Origin: Microbacterium gubbeenense DSM 15944
Lineage (GTDB): Bacteria; Actinomycetota; Actinomycetes; Actinomycetales; Microbacteriaceae
Length of the DNA stretch: 64,000 nucleotides
Reading direction: 5' to 3'
Assembly (NCBI RefSeq): GCF_000422745.1
Contig: NZ_KE383914.1
Span: 228,686-292,685, forward strand
A program made the translations under genes and the position numbers. The first letter of the stretch is position 1. Every line of letters starts with the position of its first letter. The notes under the pieces were generated by a model that ran no database searches, was not told the origin of the DNA, and saw only the letters and a program-made list of their open reading frames with translations. Shown one piece after another: positions 52,113 to 62,600 of the stretch.

Positions 52113-52445
52113 ACCGGGCCCGAGCGTCGAACCGCGCGACTACCCGGACACTGCCCGCGCTGTGTGCTGGGCGCAGATTACTGCAGAGCCGTCATATTAC
52201 ACAAGCTTTTTCTTCGGCATCTGTCACGATTGTGCAATCTCGTCGTCCTGCCCCGCGATCGCTTGTGTCTGTTCGCTACTCGCGGATGGAGAATTTCACC
52301 GGCCAGCCCTGGACAACTACCCGGGAAGAGGCCAGGATATTGTTTAGCTGGTGCTCCCTGTGGGCAGCTCCACGTTTACAGGCGCCCTCAGCTGCAGCGG
52401 ACGTTCGTCCCTGTAGTCCACCTGTACGTATCTGAGGGGATACAC
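52113..52445 (+). other. gene-free interval before the adhesin gene
   Basis: 333 bases with lower GC than the genes (for example around TATTACACAAGCTTTTTCTTC near 52200). No ORF with a credible start, tRNA or strong hairpin is seen. It probably carries the promoter and a long leader of the adhesin gene, whose GAGGGGA ribosome-binding site ends about five bases before 52446. Confidence 0.5.
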
Positions 52446-55400
52446 ATGCGTGCTGAAAAGCAGGATCAGCCCTCGCGCGATAGAGCGCGGCGGCTGACCA
52501 AGAAGACACTCGCAGCGGGAGGTGTCGTCACCACTCTCGCGGTCGTTGGATCGTTCGCGGGCATCGGGGCGGCGACCGCTGACGAGTAACCGACGACCGC
52601 CGATTCGGCGGCTCACGCTCACCTGCTGTGGCTCGAGGGCCTTGGCCTTGATGTGGCCGGTGTGGGTACGTCCGCCAGTGAGTTCCCCGGAACGCCTGGA
52701 CCGATCGACGATGGCATCGACCTCGAACTTCTCGGTTCGCTCGGTCTCGAGATCCCGGAGCTCGATCTGCCGCTGATCAAGCCCGACGCTGACAGCGCCG
52801 GCCTTCTGCACCTCGGCGCGCTCGGCGCCGGCGGCAGCCGTTCCTCGTCGACCTCGGAGACGGAATCGCTGGCCGCATCCCGTCTGCTCTCAGAGAGTGG
52901 CGGGCTCGATCTCAGCGCGTACGAAGGTGACGTTGCGGACCCCGCCTATGTCGACCTGACCTCGACCATCGAACAGCTTTTGGGTGATGGTGCACTCGAC
53001 ACGCTTCTCAGCGAGGCGCGTATCGAGCTCGGCGCTGTCGGTTCCGAGATCACCAAGAACGGCACGGAGGTGAACTCCCAGTATCGGATCGCGGATCTCG
53101 GTGTGGCTCTCACGAGCCCGTTGCTCGGCGATGTGACGAGCCTCGTCGACGACGTCGTCGGCGGTGTCGTCGATCCTCTCAACGACGCGATCGGGCCCGA
53201 TGGCTCGCTCAGCACGATCGTTAACAACCTCGTCGCGGGTCTGAATCTCAACGTGCCTGTTGTGGGCGGCCTGACCACGACCCTTGAGACCCCGCTGTCG
53301 CTCGACGTCAGCTCGCTCACCGATTCGGTGCGCGAGGGCCTGCTGCAGGAGCCCCTCGATAACTCGACGGCTGAGCAGCCCGCAACCGTCTCGATCGACC
53401 TCAACAACGGGTCGGTCTCGGCGGACCTCGGTGGCCTGCTACTGGCCTCGAACCCGGACTTCACTGATCTGAACGATCTTCCGGCGAACACGGACGTGCT
53501 CTCGGACAGTGTCGTGAACGCACTGACGCAGGGCGTTCTCGAAGCGCTCACCGGTACCGGGCCGAACTCCCTCACGAGCAAGGCCGTCGCCTTGGTCGAG
53601 GACGGTCTCTACGGCATCGGGGTCGGCCTCGAGCTCAACCTCAACGTCTCGCTCCTCACAATTCCGGCCGTGGACACGACGCTCTCGTTGCTCGACGAGG
53701 AGGGCGAGCCCGCAACGCTCGGCGGCATCCTCGGCGTCGACGGATACACTCCCGCTGGTCTTGAGATCGCCGATGAAGGCGTTCTCGGTGGCCTGCTCAC
53801 TCCCGTGCTCGGCGTCGTGACGACCGCTCTTGACGGCCTGACGAGCGGCCTCGGCACCATCGTCGAGGGCGCAGCAGGTGAGGGCGGGATCCTCGACACG
53901 CTCCAGCCCACGATTAACGGCGTTCTGAACCCGATCGTGACCGCGCTTGTGGGCGATGACGGCGCGATTAAGGGTCTTCTCGACGGCGCCGCCACGATCA
54001 CGATCAACGAGCAGCCGCAGGAACTGGCCACGCCTGAGCCCGGCGACCTCGGAGACGAGAGTCTTTCGGTTCGCGCGCTCAGTGTTTCGGTGCTTCCGGG
54101 CCTTCTCAATAATCCCGTGAAGCTCGAGCTCGCATCGTCGACGGTCAAGGCGCTGGACGAGGCGCCCGTGTACGACACGGCCATCGAGGTCACGCCGGGC
54201 ACGATCGAGCAGGGCGAAACGACGACGATCACCGGTACCGGCTTCGCGCCGAACGAGACCGTCGACGTCGTACTCGAGGGCGAGAGCATCGGTACGGCTA
54301 CGACGAACGAGAGCGGCGAGTTCACGCTCGACTACACCGCGCCGGAAGACTCCGGGACCGGTGCCTTCGATGTGGTTGCCACGGGTGAGGTCTCGCAGAC
54401 CCCGGCCGAGGGAATTCTCACGATCGAGGCGGGTAACGCCGGGGCGGACCCGGACACGGACACGAACGGTGATGTGGACGTGAACGGTACCCCGGACACG
54501 GACACGAACGGTGATGCGGACGTGAACGGTACCCCGGACACGAACGCTAACGCAGACGTGAACGCGGACGCTGATGTGAACGGTGACGTGAACACCAACG
54601 CCTCGTCTTCGGCTTCGGCCTCGGCGAACGCGGACGACGACAGCAACGCATCGGCTCAGGCCGCTGCGCAGGCTGCGGCGACCGCCGACGCTGACGCGAC
54701 GGCTTCGGCCGCTGCGGATGCTGACGCGACGGCTGCTGCTCAGTCGGCTGCCACGGCAGACGCATCGAGCGATGCATCGGCGGATGTGTCGTCTGACGTG
54801 AACGCTTCGGCTCAGGCCGCGGCTCAGGCTGCCGCGAATGCGGACGCTTCGTCGGCGTCGAACGCTGAGGCTTCGGCCGCATCGGACGCGAGCGCGAACG
54901 CCGCGGCTGCGTCGCAGGCCGCGTCCAACGCGGACTCGTCGTCGGATGCCTCTTCGGAGGCAGCCGCTTCGTCGGACAGCGACGCGTCGGCTTTGGCTAG
55001 CGCATCGTCGGATGACAACGCCGCGTCGGACAGCGACTCGAACTCTGCTTCGGACAGTGAGTCGGCCTCGAACGCGAACGCGTCGAGTGCCTCTGACGGC
55101 CAGCAGATCTCGATGGAGCTCGAGAACGACCGCCTGCAGGTCGGCGAGACGCAGGTGGCCCACGGCCACGGCTTCCAGCCGGGCGAGTCGGTCACGGCAA
55201 CGCAGTACTCCACCCCGTACGACATCGGCACCTCGGTCGCCGATGACAACGGCGACGTGACGTTCACGTGGTCCGTTCCGAACGGCACGGAGGACGGCAA
55301 CCACGTGGTCGAGCTCACGGGCGCGACCTCGGGTAGCGTTGACGCCACCTTCGAGGTGTACTCCACCGGTGGCGGCGGGCTGTCGCCGACAGGCGGTGAC

Positions 55401-55490
55401 ATGGCGCTTCCGCTCGGGGGCCTCGCTGCGGCGATGCTGCTCGCGGGTGCCGGCGTCTGGTTCGCCGTACGTCGTCTGGCACACGCCTGA
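52446..55490 (+). pseudogene. choice-of-anchor-G surface adhesin with in-frame TAA after signal peptide
   Basis: Continuous frame of 1014 codons broken only by TAA at 52587-52589 (codon 48). Before it lies a complete signal peptide (Arg/Lys start, core GGVVTTLAVVGSFAGIGAATA). After it, HAHLLWLEGLGLDVAGVGTSASEFPGTPGP begins the anchor-G type domain (to about 560), then an Ig-like module (VTPGTIEQGETTTITGTGF), an Asp/Asn/Ala/Ser-rich stalk of over 200 residues (about 660-880) and a second such module. A sorting-signal-like end follows: LSPTGG, hydrophobic helix, RRLAHA. Without readthrough the mature part cannot be exported; GTG 52653 could start a cytosolic form. The body shows no other damage, so the stop is recent, regulatory or a sequencing error. 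Confidence 0.8.
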
Positions 55491-55506
55491 GCTGACTAGC
55501 TGAAAA

Positions 55507-55545
55507 CCCGGTGCTCCGGACGGAAACCCCGTCCGGAGCACCGGG
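55507..55545 (+). terminator. terminator of the adhesin gene
   Basis: Perfect 17-bp stem CCCGGTGCTCCGGACGG / CCGTCCGGAGCACCGGG with AAACC loop, preceded by an A-run and followed by CGTTAG. Confidence 0.8.
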
Positions 55546-55565
55546 CGTTAGATGAGGATCCCTGC

Positions 55566-56315
55566 ATGAAAGAGCGGACACGCCCCCGCCGACGTCTATA
55601 CATCCGGGTCATCATGTGCGCGGCCGCGCTCGTGACCGCGTGGCATGTGTTCGCCTCGTTCCTCTGGATCGCCCCGTGGGCACCGATCCGCGAGCTCGTC
55701 GGACAGCAGACGCTCTCGAGCTACATGATCCCGATGTTCGGGCAATCGTGGAGCGTCTTCGCCCCGGAGCCGGTGAACGGCGACTACCGCTTCGAGGTGC
55801 GGGCGATCGTCGACGGCGAGGAGACCGAGTGGGTCTCCGCCAGCGACGTCGAGCTCTCGATGATCCAGTACAACCTCTTCACGCCTCGCGCCGGCATCGC
55901 CGCAATGGACGTCTCGAGCCAGTTCAAGGGAGCCTGGGGCGACCTCACGACCGAGCAGCAGGAGGTCGCGGAGCTCAACTACTTCAAGGCCGAGTGGGAA
56001 CAGCGCATGGCCGACGCCATGATCGAGCTCGATGACACGACCGACGTTTCCTCCTACATCGAGCAGGAGCACCGCGCCACGGCATACGCCACGCAGGTCG
56101 CATTCGCCGTGTGGGGCGATGACGTCGAGCGACTCCAATACCGCGCGACGCGTCAGAACGTGATCCCCTTCAACGACCGGCACGACCCCGACGCCGAGCG
56201 CCCGGGCATTCAGTACTCGCCCACCGGATGGCGCGGACTCGTCGTCAACGACGGACAGTCGCAGGACGCCTTCACCGACGTCTTCCGCGCACAGCACGAA
56301 CGGATGGGCGAGTGA
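55566..56315 (+). CDS. DUF5819 membrane-anchored protein (SdpA-like partner)
   Basis: 249-residue protein with one N-terminal TM helix (about 14-38: VIMCAAALVTAWHVFASFLW) and an exported domain. The segment SSYMIPMFGQSWSVFAPEPVNGDYRFEVRA is the DUF5819 hallmark and resembles SdpA-type sequences. The rest is charged and soluble. It overlaps the HTTM gene by GTGA; this DUF5819-HTTM pairing is common in Actinobacteria. In Bacillus the SdpA and SdpB partners mature the SDP toxin, so a role in processing a secreted peptide or protein is a reasonable inference, not shown here. Confidence 0.85.
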   Translation: MKERTRPRRRLYIRVIMCAAALVTAWHVFASFLWIAPWAPIRELVGQQTLSSYMIPMFGQSWSVFAPEPVNGDYRFEVRAIVDGEETEWVSASDVELSMIQYNLFTPRAGIAAMDVSSQFKGAWGDLTTEQQEVAELNYFKAEWEQRMADAMIELDDTTDVSSYIEQEHRATAYATQVAFAVWGDDVERLQYRATRQNVIPFNDRHDPDAERPGIQYSPTGWRGLVVNDGQSQDAFTDVFRAQHERMGE

Positions 56316-57406
56316 CGCGCGGCGCGACGGGCGCCCCCGTCATCGAACGCGCCGGCGCGGCCGTATCGCAGACGATCCGGGCGGCCGGTCGCCTCGTCGC
56401 TCTGCTCCCGCGCACCCTGTGGGGCATCGCGCGGAACACCTGGCTGTGGACCGAGTCGTGGCTGCTCGACAACAAGGTGTCGCTCTACGGTCTGTCGGTC
56501 ACGCGCATCCTGATCGGCCTCACCGGCGTCGGGCTGCTGCTGACGAACTTCTCCAGCCGCCTGTACGCATTCGGATCCGGATCCGCCTGGAACGGCGAAG
56601 GCGCGGAGCCCGTCAGCGACTTCCCGAAGATCTGGATCTTCAGCTGGTTCCACCGCGTCGCCTACGACGACGTGCTGTTCACGACGCTGTACGTCGTGCT
56701 GCTCGCCCTCGCGGTCATGTTCGTGCTCGGCTGGCGCTTCAAGATCGTGCTGCCGATCTACTTCGTTCTCTGGGTCAGCTTCATCGAGATGAACGACGCG
56801 CTGGGCGACCAGGGCGACAACATGTACCGCATCGTCCTGCTTCTGCTGCTGTTCGCGGATCCCGCTGCGCGCTGGTCGCTCGACGCGCGGCGCCGCGCGA
56901 AGAACGGCTTCCGCACGATCCTCCCGCGCGAGATCAGCAACCTGCTGCACAACCTCGCCCTCGTCGCCCTGACGGCGCAGGTGATCTTCGTGTACGTGTC
57001 CGGCGGCCTCTATAAGGCCGGGGGCGATCCCTGGTCCGGCGGCTACGCCGTGTACAACCCCCTCATGACCGAGCGGTTCGGCACGTGGCCCGTGCTCAGC
57101 GAGCTCTTCACTGCGTGGGGCCCAGCCGTCACCGCCATCACCTGGGGCTCGATCGTCCTGCAGATCGCCTTCCCCTTCATGCTGCTCACGCGGCCCACGC
57201 GCATCCTCGCCCTGGCCGGCATCATGTCGTTCCACATCGGCATCGGCGTGCTCATGGGGCTGCCCTGGTTCTCGCTCGCCATGATCGGCATTGACTTCAT
57301 CTTCATCCGCGACCGCACCTGGAAGCGGATGGCGGAACTCGCCCGCGGCGCGTACCGCAACGGCCCCTCCGAGTGGGCCGACCAAAAGGAGCGCGCCGAG
57401 GTCTGA
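56312..57406 (+). CDS. HTTM-domain membrane protein (SdpB/gamma-carboxylase-like)
   Basis: 364-residue multi-pass protein of the horizontally transferred transmembrane (HTTM) family, related to vitamin-K gamma-carboxylase and Bacillus SdpB. After about 45 cytoplasmic residues it shows YGLSVTRILIGLTGVGLLLTNFSSR, then FVLGWRFKIVLPIYFVLWVSFIEMND, GDNMYRIVLLLLLFADP and LIFVYVSGGLYKAGGDPWSGGYAVYNPL; at least six hydrophobic helices are visible. The GTG start is fixed by overlap with DUF5819. Chemistry of bacterial HTTM proteins is largely unknown. It ends in a polar tail (ADQKERAEV), and no terminator is seen before the next gene. Confidence 0.88.
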   Translation: MTRGATGAPVIERAGAAVSQTIRAAGRLVALLPRTLWGIARNTWLWTESWLLDNKVSLYGLSVTRILIGLTGVGLLLTNFSSRLYAFGSGSAWNGEGAEPVSDFPKIWIFSWFHRVAYDDVLFTTLYVVLLALAVMFVLGWRFKIVLPIYFVLWVSFIEMNDALGDQGDNMYRIVLLLLLFADPAARWSLDARRRAKNGFRTILPREISNLLHNLALVALTAQVIFVYVSGGLYKAGGDPWSGGYAVYNPLMTERFGTWPVLSELFTAWGPAVTAITWGSIVLQIAFPFMLLTRPTRILALAGIMSFHIGIGVLMGLPWFSLAMIGIDFIFIRDRTWKRMAELARGAYRNGPSEWADQKERAEV

Positions 57407-57499
57407 CTCTGCTTGTGGTCGGTGCACAAACGAATCGCTCGAGAGCTGACGATCTGCATAGATTTTGTCGTGACAGACTCCCCGATGAGAGGAAGCACC

Positions 57500-59557
57500 G
57501 TGGCCGACATTGCCGTTCGCCCTGCCGCAGCTGAACCGACCGATCAGGCCGCTGACGTCTCGATCGACGTCGACGCACTCACCCCACACCTGCTCGGCAA
57601 GTGGAGGGACGTCCGTCTCGAAGCGCGCGAGATGATCAAGGACGAGGCGTTCTGGCAGATTCCTGGCCAGGATTACCACACGCACCGCGAGCGCGTGTTC
57701 GAGCAGACGCGGCTGCTGGCCGAGCGCGGCGCGGGCTCGCGCGCATTCCCGACGGAGTACGGCGGACAGAACACCCAGGGCGGTAACCTCGCCGGCTTCG
57801 AGGAGCTCGTTCTCGCCGATCCGAGCCTGCAGATCAAGTCGGGTGTGCAGTGGGGGCTGTTCTCATCTGCGATCTACCAGCTCGGCACGAAGAAGCACTG
57901 GGACAAGTGGCTCGCCGATGCGGCGAGCCTGAAGCTTCCCGGCGCGTTCGCGATGACCGAGATCGGGCACGGATCCGACGTGCAATCGATCGCGACGACC
58001 GCGACATATGACCCGGAAACCGAGCAATTCGTCATCGTCACGCCGTTTCGCGGGGCGTATAAGGACTATCTCGGAAACGCCGCGGTGCACGGCCGCGCTG
58101 CGACCGTGTTCGCGCAGCTCATCACCGGCGGGGTCAACTACGGGGTGCACTGCTTCTTCGTGCCGATCCGCGACGACAACGGTGAGAACCTGCCCGGCAT
58201 CACGAGCGAGGATGACGGGCCGAAGGGCGGCCTGAACGGCATCGACAACGGTCGTCTCGCCTTCGACCACGTGCGCGTGCCGCGCGAGAACCTGCTGAAC
58301 CGCTACGGCGACGTCGCCGCCGACGGCACGTACTCGAGCCCCATCGCGAGCCCGGGGCGCCGGTTCTTCACGATGCTCGGCGCGCTCGTGCAGGGCCGCG
58401 TCTCGCTCGATGGCGCGGCGACGTGGGCCGCGGCCCTCTCACTGAAGATCGCGGTGACGTACGGCAACCAGCGTCGCCAGTTCGACGACGGCACCGGATC
58501 CGAGACGGTCCTGCTCGACTACGGCAAGCACCGCCGTCGCCTGATCCCGCGCATCGCCACCGCGTACGCGCAGACGTTCAGCCACGAGGAACTGCTGCAG
58601 AAGTTCGACGAAGTCTTCAGCGGCGAGAAGGACACCGATGAGAATCGGCAGGATCTCGAGACGCTCGCCGCGGCGCTCAAGCCCCTGTCGACGTGGAACG
58701 CGCTCGACACGATTCAGGAGGCGCGCGAGGCGTGCGGCGGACAGGGATACCTCGCCGAGAACCGCCTCGTCGGCCTGCATCAGGATCTCGACGTGTACGC
58801 CACGTTCGAGGGCGACAACAACGTCCTGCTGCAGCTGGTCGGCAAGCGGCTGCTCGGCGATTTCGCCGCTCAGTTCAAGGGAAAGGACAAGCGCGCCCTC
58901 GCCGCGTACGGCGCGAAGCAGGGCGCATCGAAGGTCTTCCACGGCGCCGGTCTCCGCCGCCTTGGTCAGACCGTCGTCGACCTCGGATCCACAGCACGCT
59001 CGGTCGAGCTCGGCCTGCGTGAGGAGGATCAGCACGAACTGCTCACCGACCGCGTCCAGCACATGGTCGCCGGCGTCGGCGCCCGCCTGAACGCGGCGCG
59101 CAAGCTGCCCGCCGCTGAGGCGCAGGAGGTCTTCAACGAGAACCAGGTCGAGCTGCTGGACGCGGCACGCGCACACGGCGAGCTGCTGCAGTGGGAGGCG
59201 TTCACCGATGCGCTCTCCCGCATCAAGCACGAGGGCACTCGCACGGTGCTCACGTGGGTGCGCGACTTGTTCGGCCTGCAGCTGATCGAGAACCACCTCG
59301 CGTGGCACATCGTGAACGGACGCCTCTCGACTCAGCGCGCCGCCGCGGTGACGCGCTACATCGATCGCCTCTGCACGCGACTGCGCCCGCACGCGCAGGA
59401 TCTCGTCGACGCGTTCGGGTTCGCCCCCGAGCACGTGCGTGCTCCGATCGCGTCGGGAGCCGAGGACGAGCGCCAGAACGAGGCGCGCGCCCACTATGCC
59501 GACCTCCGTGCGAGCGGCGAGGCCCCGACCTCCGAGAAGCGTCCAGCCCGGAAGTAG
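57500..59557 (+). CDS. acyl-CoA oxidase/dehydrogenase (ACOX family)
   Basis: 685-residue FAD enzyme introducing the trans-2 double bond in beta-oxidation. Its length and C-terminal domain fit acyl-CoA oxidases rather than four-helix dehydrogenases. N-terminal helices run to about 90; the flavin/substrate region has FAMTEIGHGSDVQSIATTATYD. FDHVRVPRENLLNRYGDV leads the middle domain, then QRRQF and CGGQGYLAENR with the expected catalytic-region DLDVYATFEGDNNVLLQLV. The GTG at 57500 is preferred because AGAGGAAG lies about five bases upstream. TAGATT about 30 nt upstream may be its -10. Confidence 0.88.
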   Translation: MADIAVRPAAAEPTDQAADVSIDVDALTPHLLGKWRDVRLEAREMIKDEAFWQIPGQDYHTHRERVFEQTRLLAERGAGSRAFPTEYGGQNTQGGNLAGFEELVLADPSLQIKSGVQWGLFSSAIYQLGTKKHWDKWLADAASLKLPGAFAMTEIGHGSDVQSIATTATYDPETEQFVIVTPFRGAYKDYLGNAAVHGRAATVFAQLITGGVNYGVHCFFVPIRDDNGENLPGITSEDDGPKGGLNGIDNGRLAFDHVRVPRENLLNRYGDVAADGTYSSPIASPGRRFFTMLGALVQGRVSLDGAATWAAALSLKIAVTYGNQRRQFDDGTGSETVLLDYGKHRRRLIPRIATAYAQTFSHEELLQKFDEVFSGEKDTDENRQDLETLAAALKPLSTWNALDTIQEAREACGGQGYLAENRLVGLHQDLDVYATFEGDNNVLLQLVGKRLLGDFAAQFKGKDKRALAAYGAKQGASKVFHGAGLRRLGQTVVDLGSTARSVELGLREEDQHELLTDRVQHMVAGVGARLNAARKLPAAEAQEVFNENQVELLDAARAHGELLQWEAFTDALSRIKHEGTRTVLTWVRDLFGLQLIENHLAWHIVNGRLSTQRAAAVTRYIDRLCTRLRPHAQDLVDAFGFAPEHVRAPIASGAEDERQNEARAHYADLRASGEAPTSEKRPARK

Positions 59558-59654
59558 TTCGTTCGCGGCGTGTCGTCGCGGTTAGAGTAGGAAGGCTGGG
59601 TAGGCGCGCCCTCCCGAATTCTTGACTGACCGTATCTGCTTGGGGGAGCACACG

Positions 59655-62600
59655 ATGAGCGCAGCGGGCTGGCTCCGTGGGCGGCGGGGTGCCATCACCG
59701 GCACCTCCATCGTCGCCGCCGGTGCGATCGCGCTGACGGCATTCGCCGTCGCCTACGACGGCAATCCCACGGCCGAGGTCGAGCTCGACGCGGGCAGCGT
59801 CTGGGTCACGAAGACCTCGAGCGAGGTGCTCGGGCACCTCAACTCGTCGTCCGCGCTGCTCGACGGCCAGCTGCGCGGCGTCACGAGCGACCGCATCGAC
59901 GTGATGCAGGAGCGCGACGGCGCCGTCATCTTCGACAGCGGCGACAGCACCCTGGCGCGGATCGACGGGGCCGACATGGTCCTCGGCGACCGGGTTCAGA
60001 TCCCCGCCGGATCCGTCGTGCAGCGCGGCGCCGACACCGTCGCGATCTTCGTGCCGAGCGAGGGCGACCTCTACCTGTCGGCGATCGACGAGATCGGCTC
60101 GTTCGACCCGTCCGAGGCCGAACCGATCGCCGAGCTCGGTGCCGACGCCGTGATGACGGTCGGCACCGACGGCACGGTGCACACGTTCGAGCCGGATGGC
60201 GCGGCGCTCACGACGTACGCGGTGGGGTCCGACGGATCCGTCGCCGGCGACCCCGAGCAGCAGACGCTCGAGGCCGTCACCGGTTCAGATGTCGAGATCT
60301 CCTCCGTCGGCGGCACGCCGGTCGTGCTCGACCGCGCCGGCGGAATCGTCGCCACGCCCGACGGTCTGGAAACATCGATCGGATCCTCAGAGAACGCACG
60401 GCTCGCGGCCGACGCGCCGCGCGACGACGTCGTGCGCGTGGCGACCGAGACCTCGCTCGCAGACGTGCCGCTCGACGGATCCGAAGCAGCGCTGACCGCG
60501 AACGGCGGCGCCTCGGGCGCGCCCCTCCAGCCCGTCGTGGCGGGGGAGTGCGCGTACGCGGCGTGGCAGGGCACCCAGCAGATCGTGCGCGACTGCGCTG
60601 ATTCCTCGCGCGATGTCGTCCAGACGATCGACGGCGCATCCAGCGACGGTCTCGTCTTCCGCACGAACGGCAGCCAGGTCGTGCTCAACGACGCGTCCGG
60701 CGGCTCGTCCTGGCTCGCGTCGGAGGACATGCAGCACGTCAACAACTGGGACGACCTCACCCCGCCCGAGGGCGACGGGCAGGAGTCGGACGAGGTCGAG
60801 GAGAACCAAGAGGCCGAGGTTCAGCCGCCCGAGCGCACGGCCGAGAACCGTGAGCCCGACGCGGAGGATGACACCTACGGTGTGCGCCCTGGTCGGTCGG
60901 CGGTGCTCCCCGTGCTCGACAACGACTCGGATCCCGACGGCGACGTGCTCACGATCACGGTCGACGAGCAGCCCGGCGCGGGCCAGGTGCAGACGATCCA
61001 GGACGGCCAGGCGCTGCAGGTCACGATGCCGGAGAACGCCAGCGGAACCGGCACCTTCCGCTACACGGTGAGCGACGGGCGCGGCGGATCCGACTCCGCA
61101 CGCGTCGATCTGAGCGTGCACGACCCCGAAGAGAACCTCCCGCCCGCGCAGAAGGATCTGCGCCCCACGGTCGCGGTCGAGTCCGGCGGCTCGGTGACGT
61201 ACAACGTGCTGCCCGACTGGATCGACCCCGACGGCGACGACATCTATCTCTCGAACGTCACGCCCGCCGAGGGCGACGAGGTCGACTTCACCGCTGACGG
61301 CCAGATCACCTACCGAGCGCTGGCGGCCTACGAGGGCCCGCTCGCGATCGATGTGACGGTCTCTGACGGCACCGACGTGGCGACGGCCGAGCTGAGCCTC
61401 GACGTGCGGCCGGTCGGCACGGTCCAGCCCGTCACGAACGCCGACCACGTGCAGCTGTTCGCGGGCGAGTCGGCGACGGTCGAGCCGCTCATCAACGACA
61501 TCAACGCGGCGAGCGAAGACCTCACGCTGTCGCAGGTCACGCCTCCCGCCGAGGTCGAGGTGACTGCCGACGCGCAGGGCGGCGTGCTGAACGTCGAGAG
61601 CGAGACGCCGGGCACTTACTACGTCGACTACGCGGCGTCGGCGGGCGCGCTCGCCGCGCCGGGCGTGATCCGCGTCGACGTGCTCGAGAACAAGGACAAG
61701 GACGCAGCCCCCGTCGCAGTGCGCGACACCGCGTACTTGCCGGGCGGCGGCGAGGTCCTCATCGACGCGCTGCAGAACGACTACGACCCGTCCGCCGGGG
61801 TGCTCGTCGTGCAGTCGGTCGAGGCGCCCGACGGATCCGGCGTCTCGGCGGCCGTGCTCGGCCACTCGACGATCCAGCTGACCGATCGCGCGATGCTCGA
61901 GGATCAGGTCGTCGTCACCTACCGCATCAGCAACGGCGCGCGGTCGGCGACGGGCGAGATCATCGTGATCCCCGTGCCCGCCACGGATCAGATCCGCCCG
62001 CCGATCGCCGCGGACGACACCGCGACGGTGCGCGCGGGCGACATCGTGACGGTGCCCGTGACCGAGAACGACTCGCACCCGAACGGCGACTCGTTCGAGG
62101 TCCTGCCCGACTTCGTCGAGCAGCCCGATGCGTCGGCGGGCGACATCTTCGTGTCGCAGGACACGGTGCGCTTCCGCGCGGCCGCCGACGCCGAAGGCCA
62201 GGTCGAGGCCGTCTACAGCATCATCGACAGCAAGGGCCAGCGCGACTCGGCGACGGTGCGGATCAACATCTCGCCGTGGAACGAGCAGAGCAACTCGGCG
62301 CCGATCCCCGAGCACGTGACGGGGCGGGCGATCGCTGGCAGCACCAGCCGCATCGAGATCCCGCTCGACCGCATCGATCCGGATGGCGACTCGGTCGACC
62401 TCATCGGCATCTCCTCGGCGCCGTCAAAGGGCAAGATCACCGCGACCGGAACCGACTTCCTCTCCTACGAGGCCGACCGCGGCGCGTCCGGCGTCGACTC
62501 GTTCAGCTACCGCGTCGTCGACACGTTCGGCGTCGAGTCGATCGGCACGGTGCGCGTGGGAATCGCGCCGAGCCCCGGCACGAACCAGGCGCCGAACGCA

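Noticed and set aside
54430-55100. Repetitive GACGCGGACG-type DNA as a non-coding repeat array
   Set aside because: It encodes the Asp/Asn/Ala/Ser stalk of the adhesin in frame with both flanking domains.
52653-55490. Adhesin body treated as an independent gene starting at GTG 52653
   Set aside because: No ribosome-binding site or signal peptide there. The frame continues upstream through family-like residues (HAHLLWLEGLGL) to the TAA and the signal peptide.
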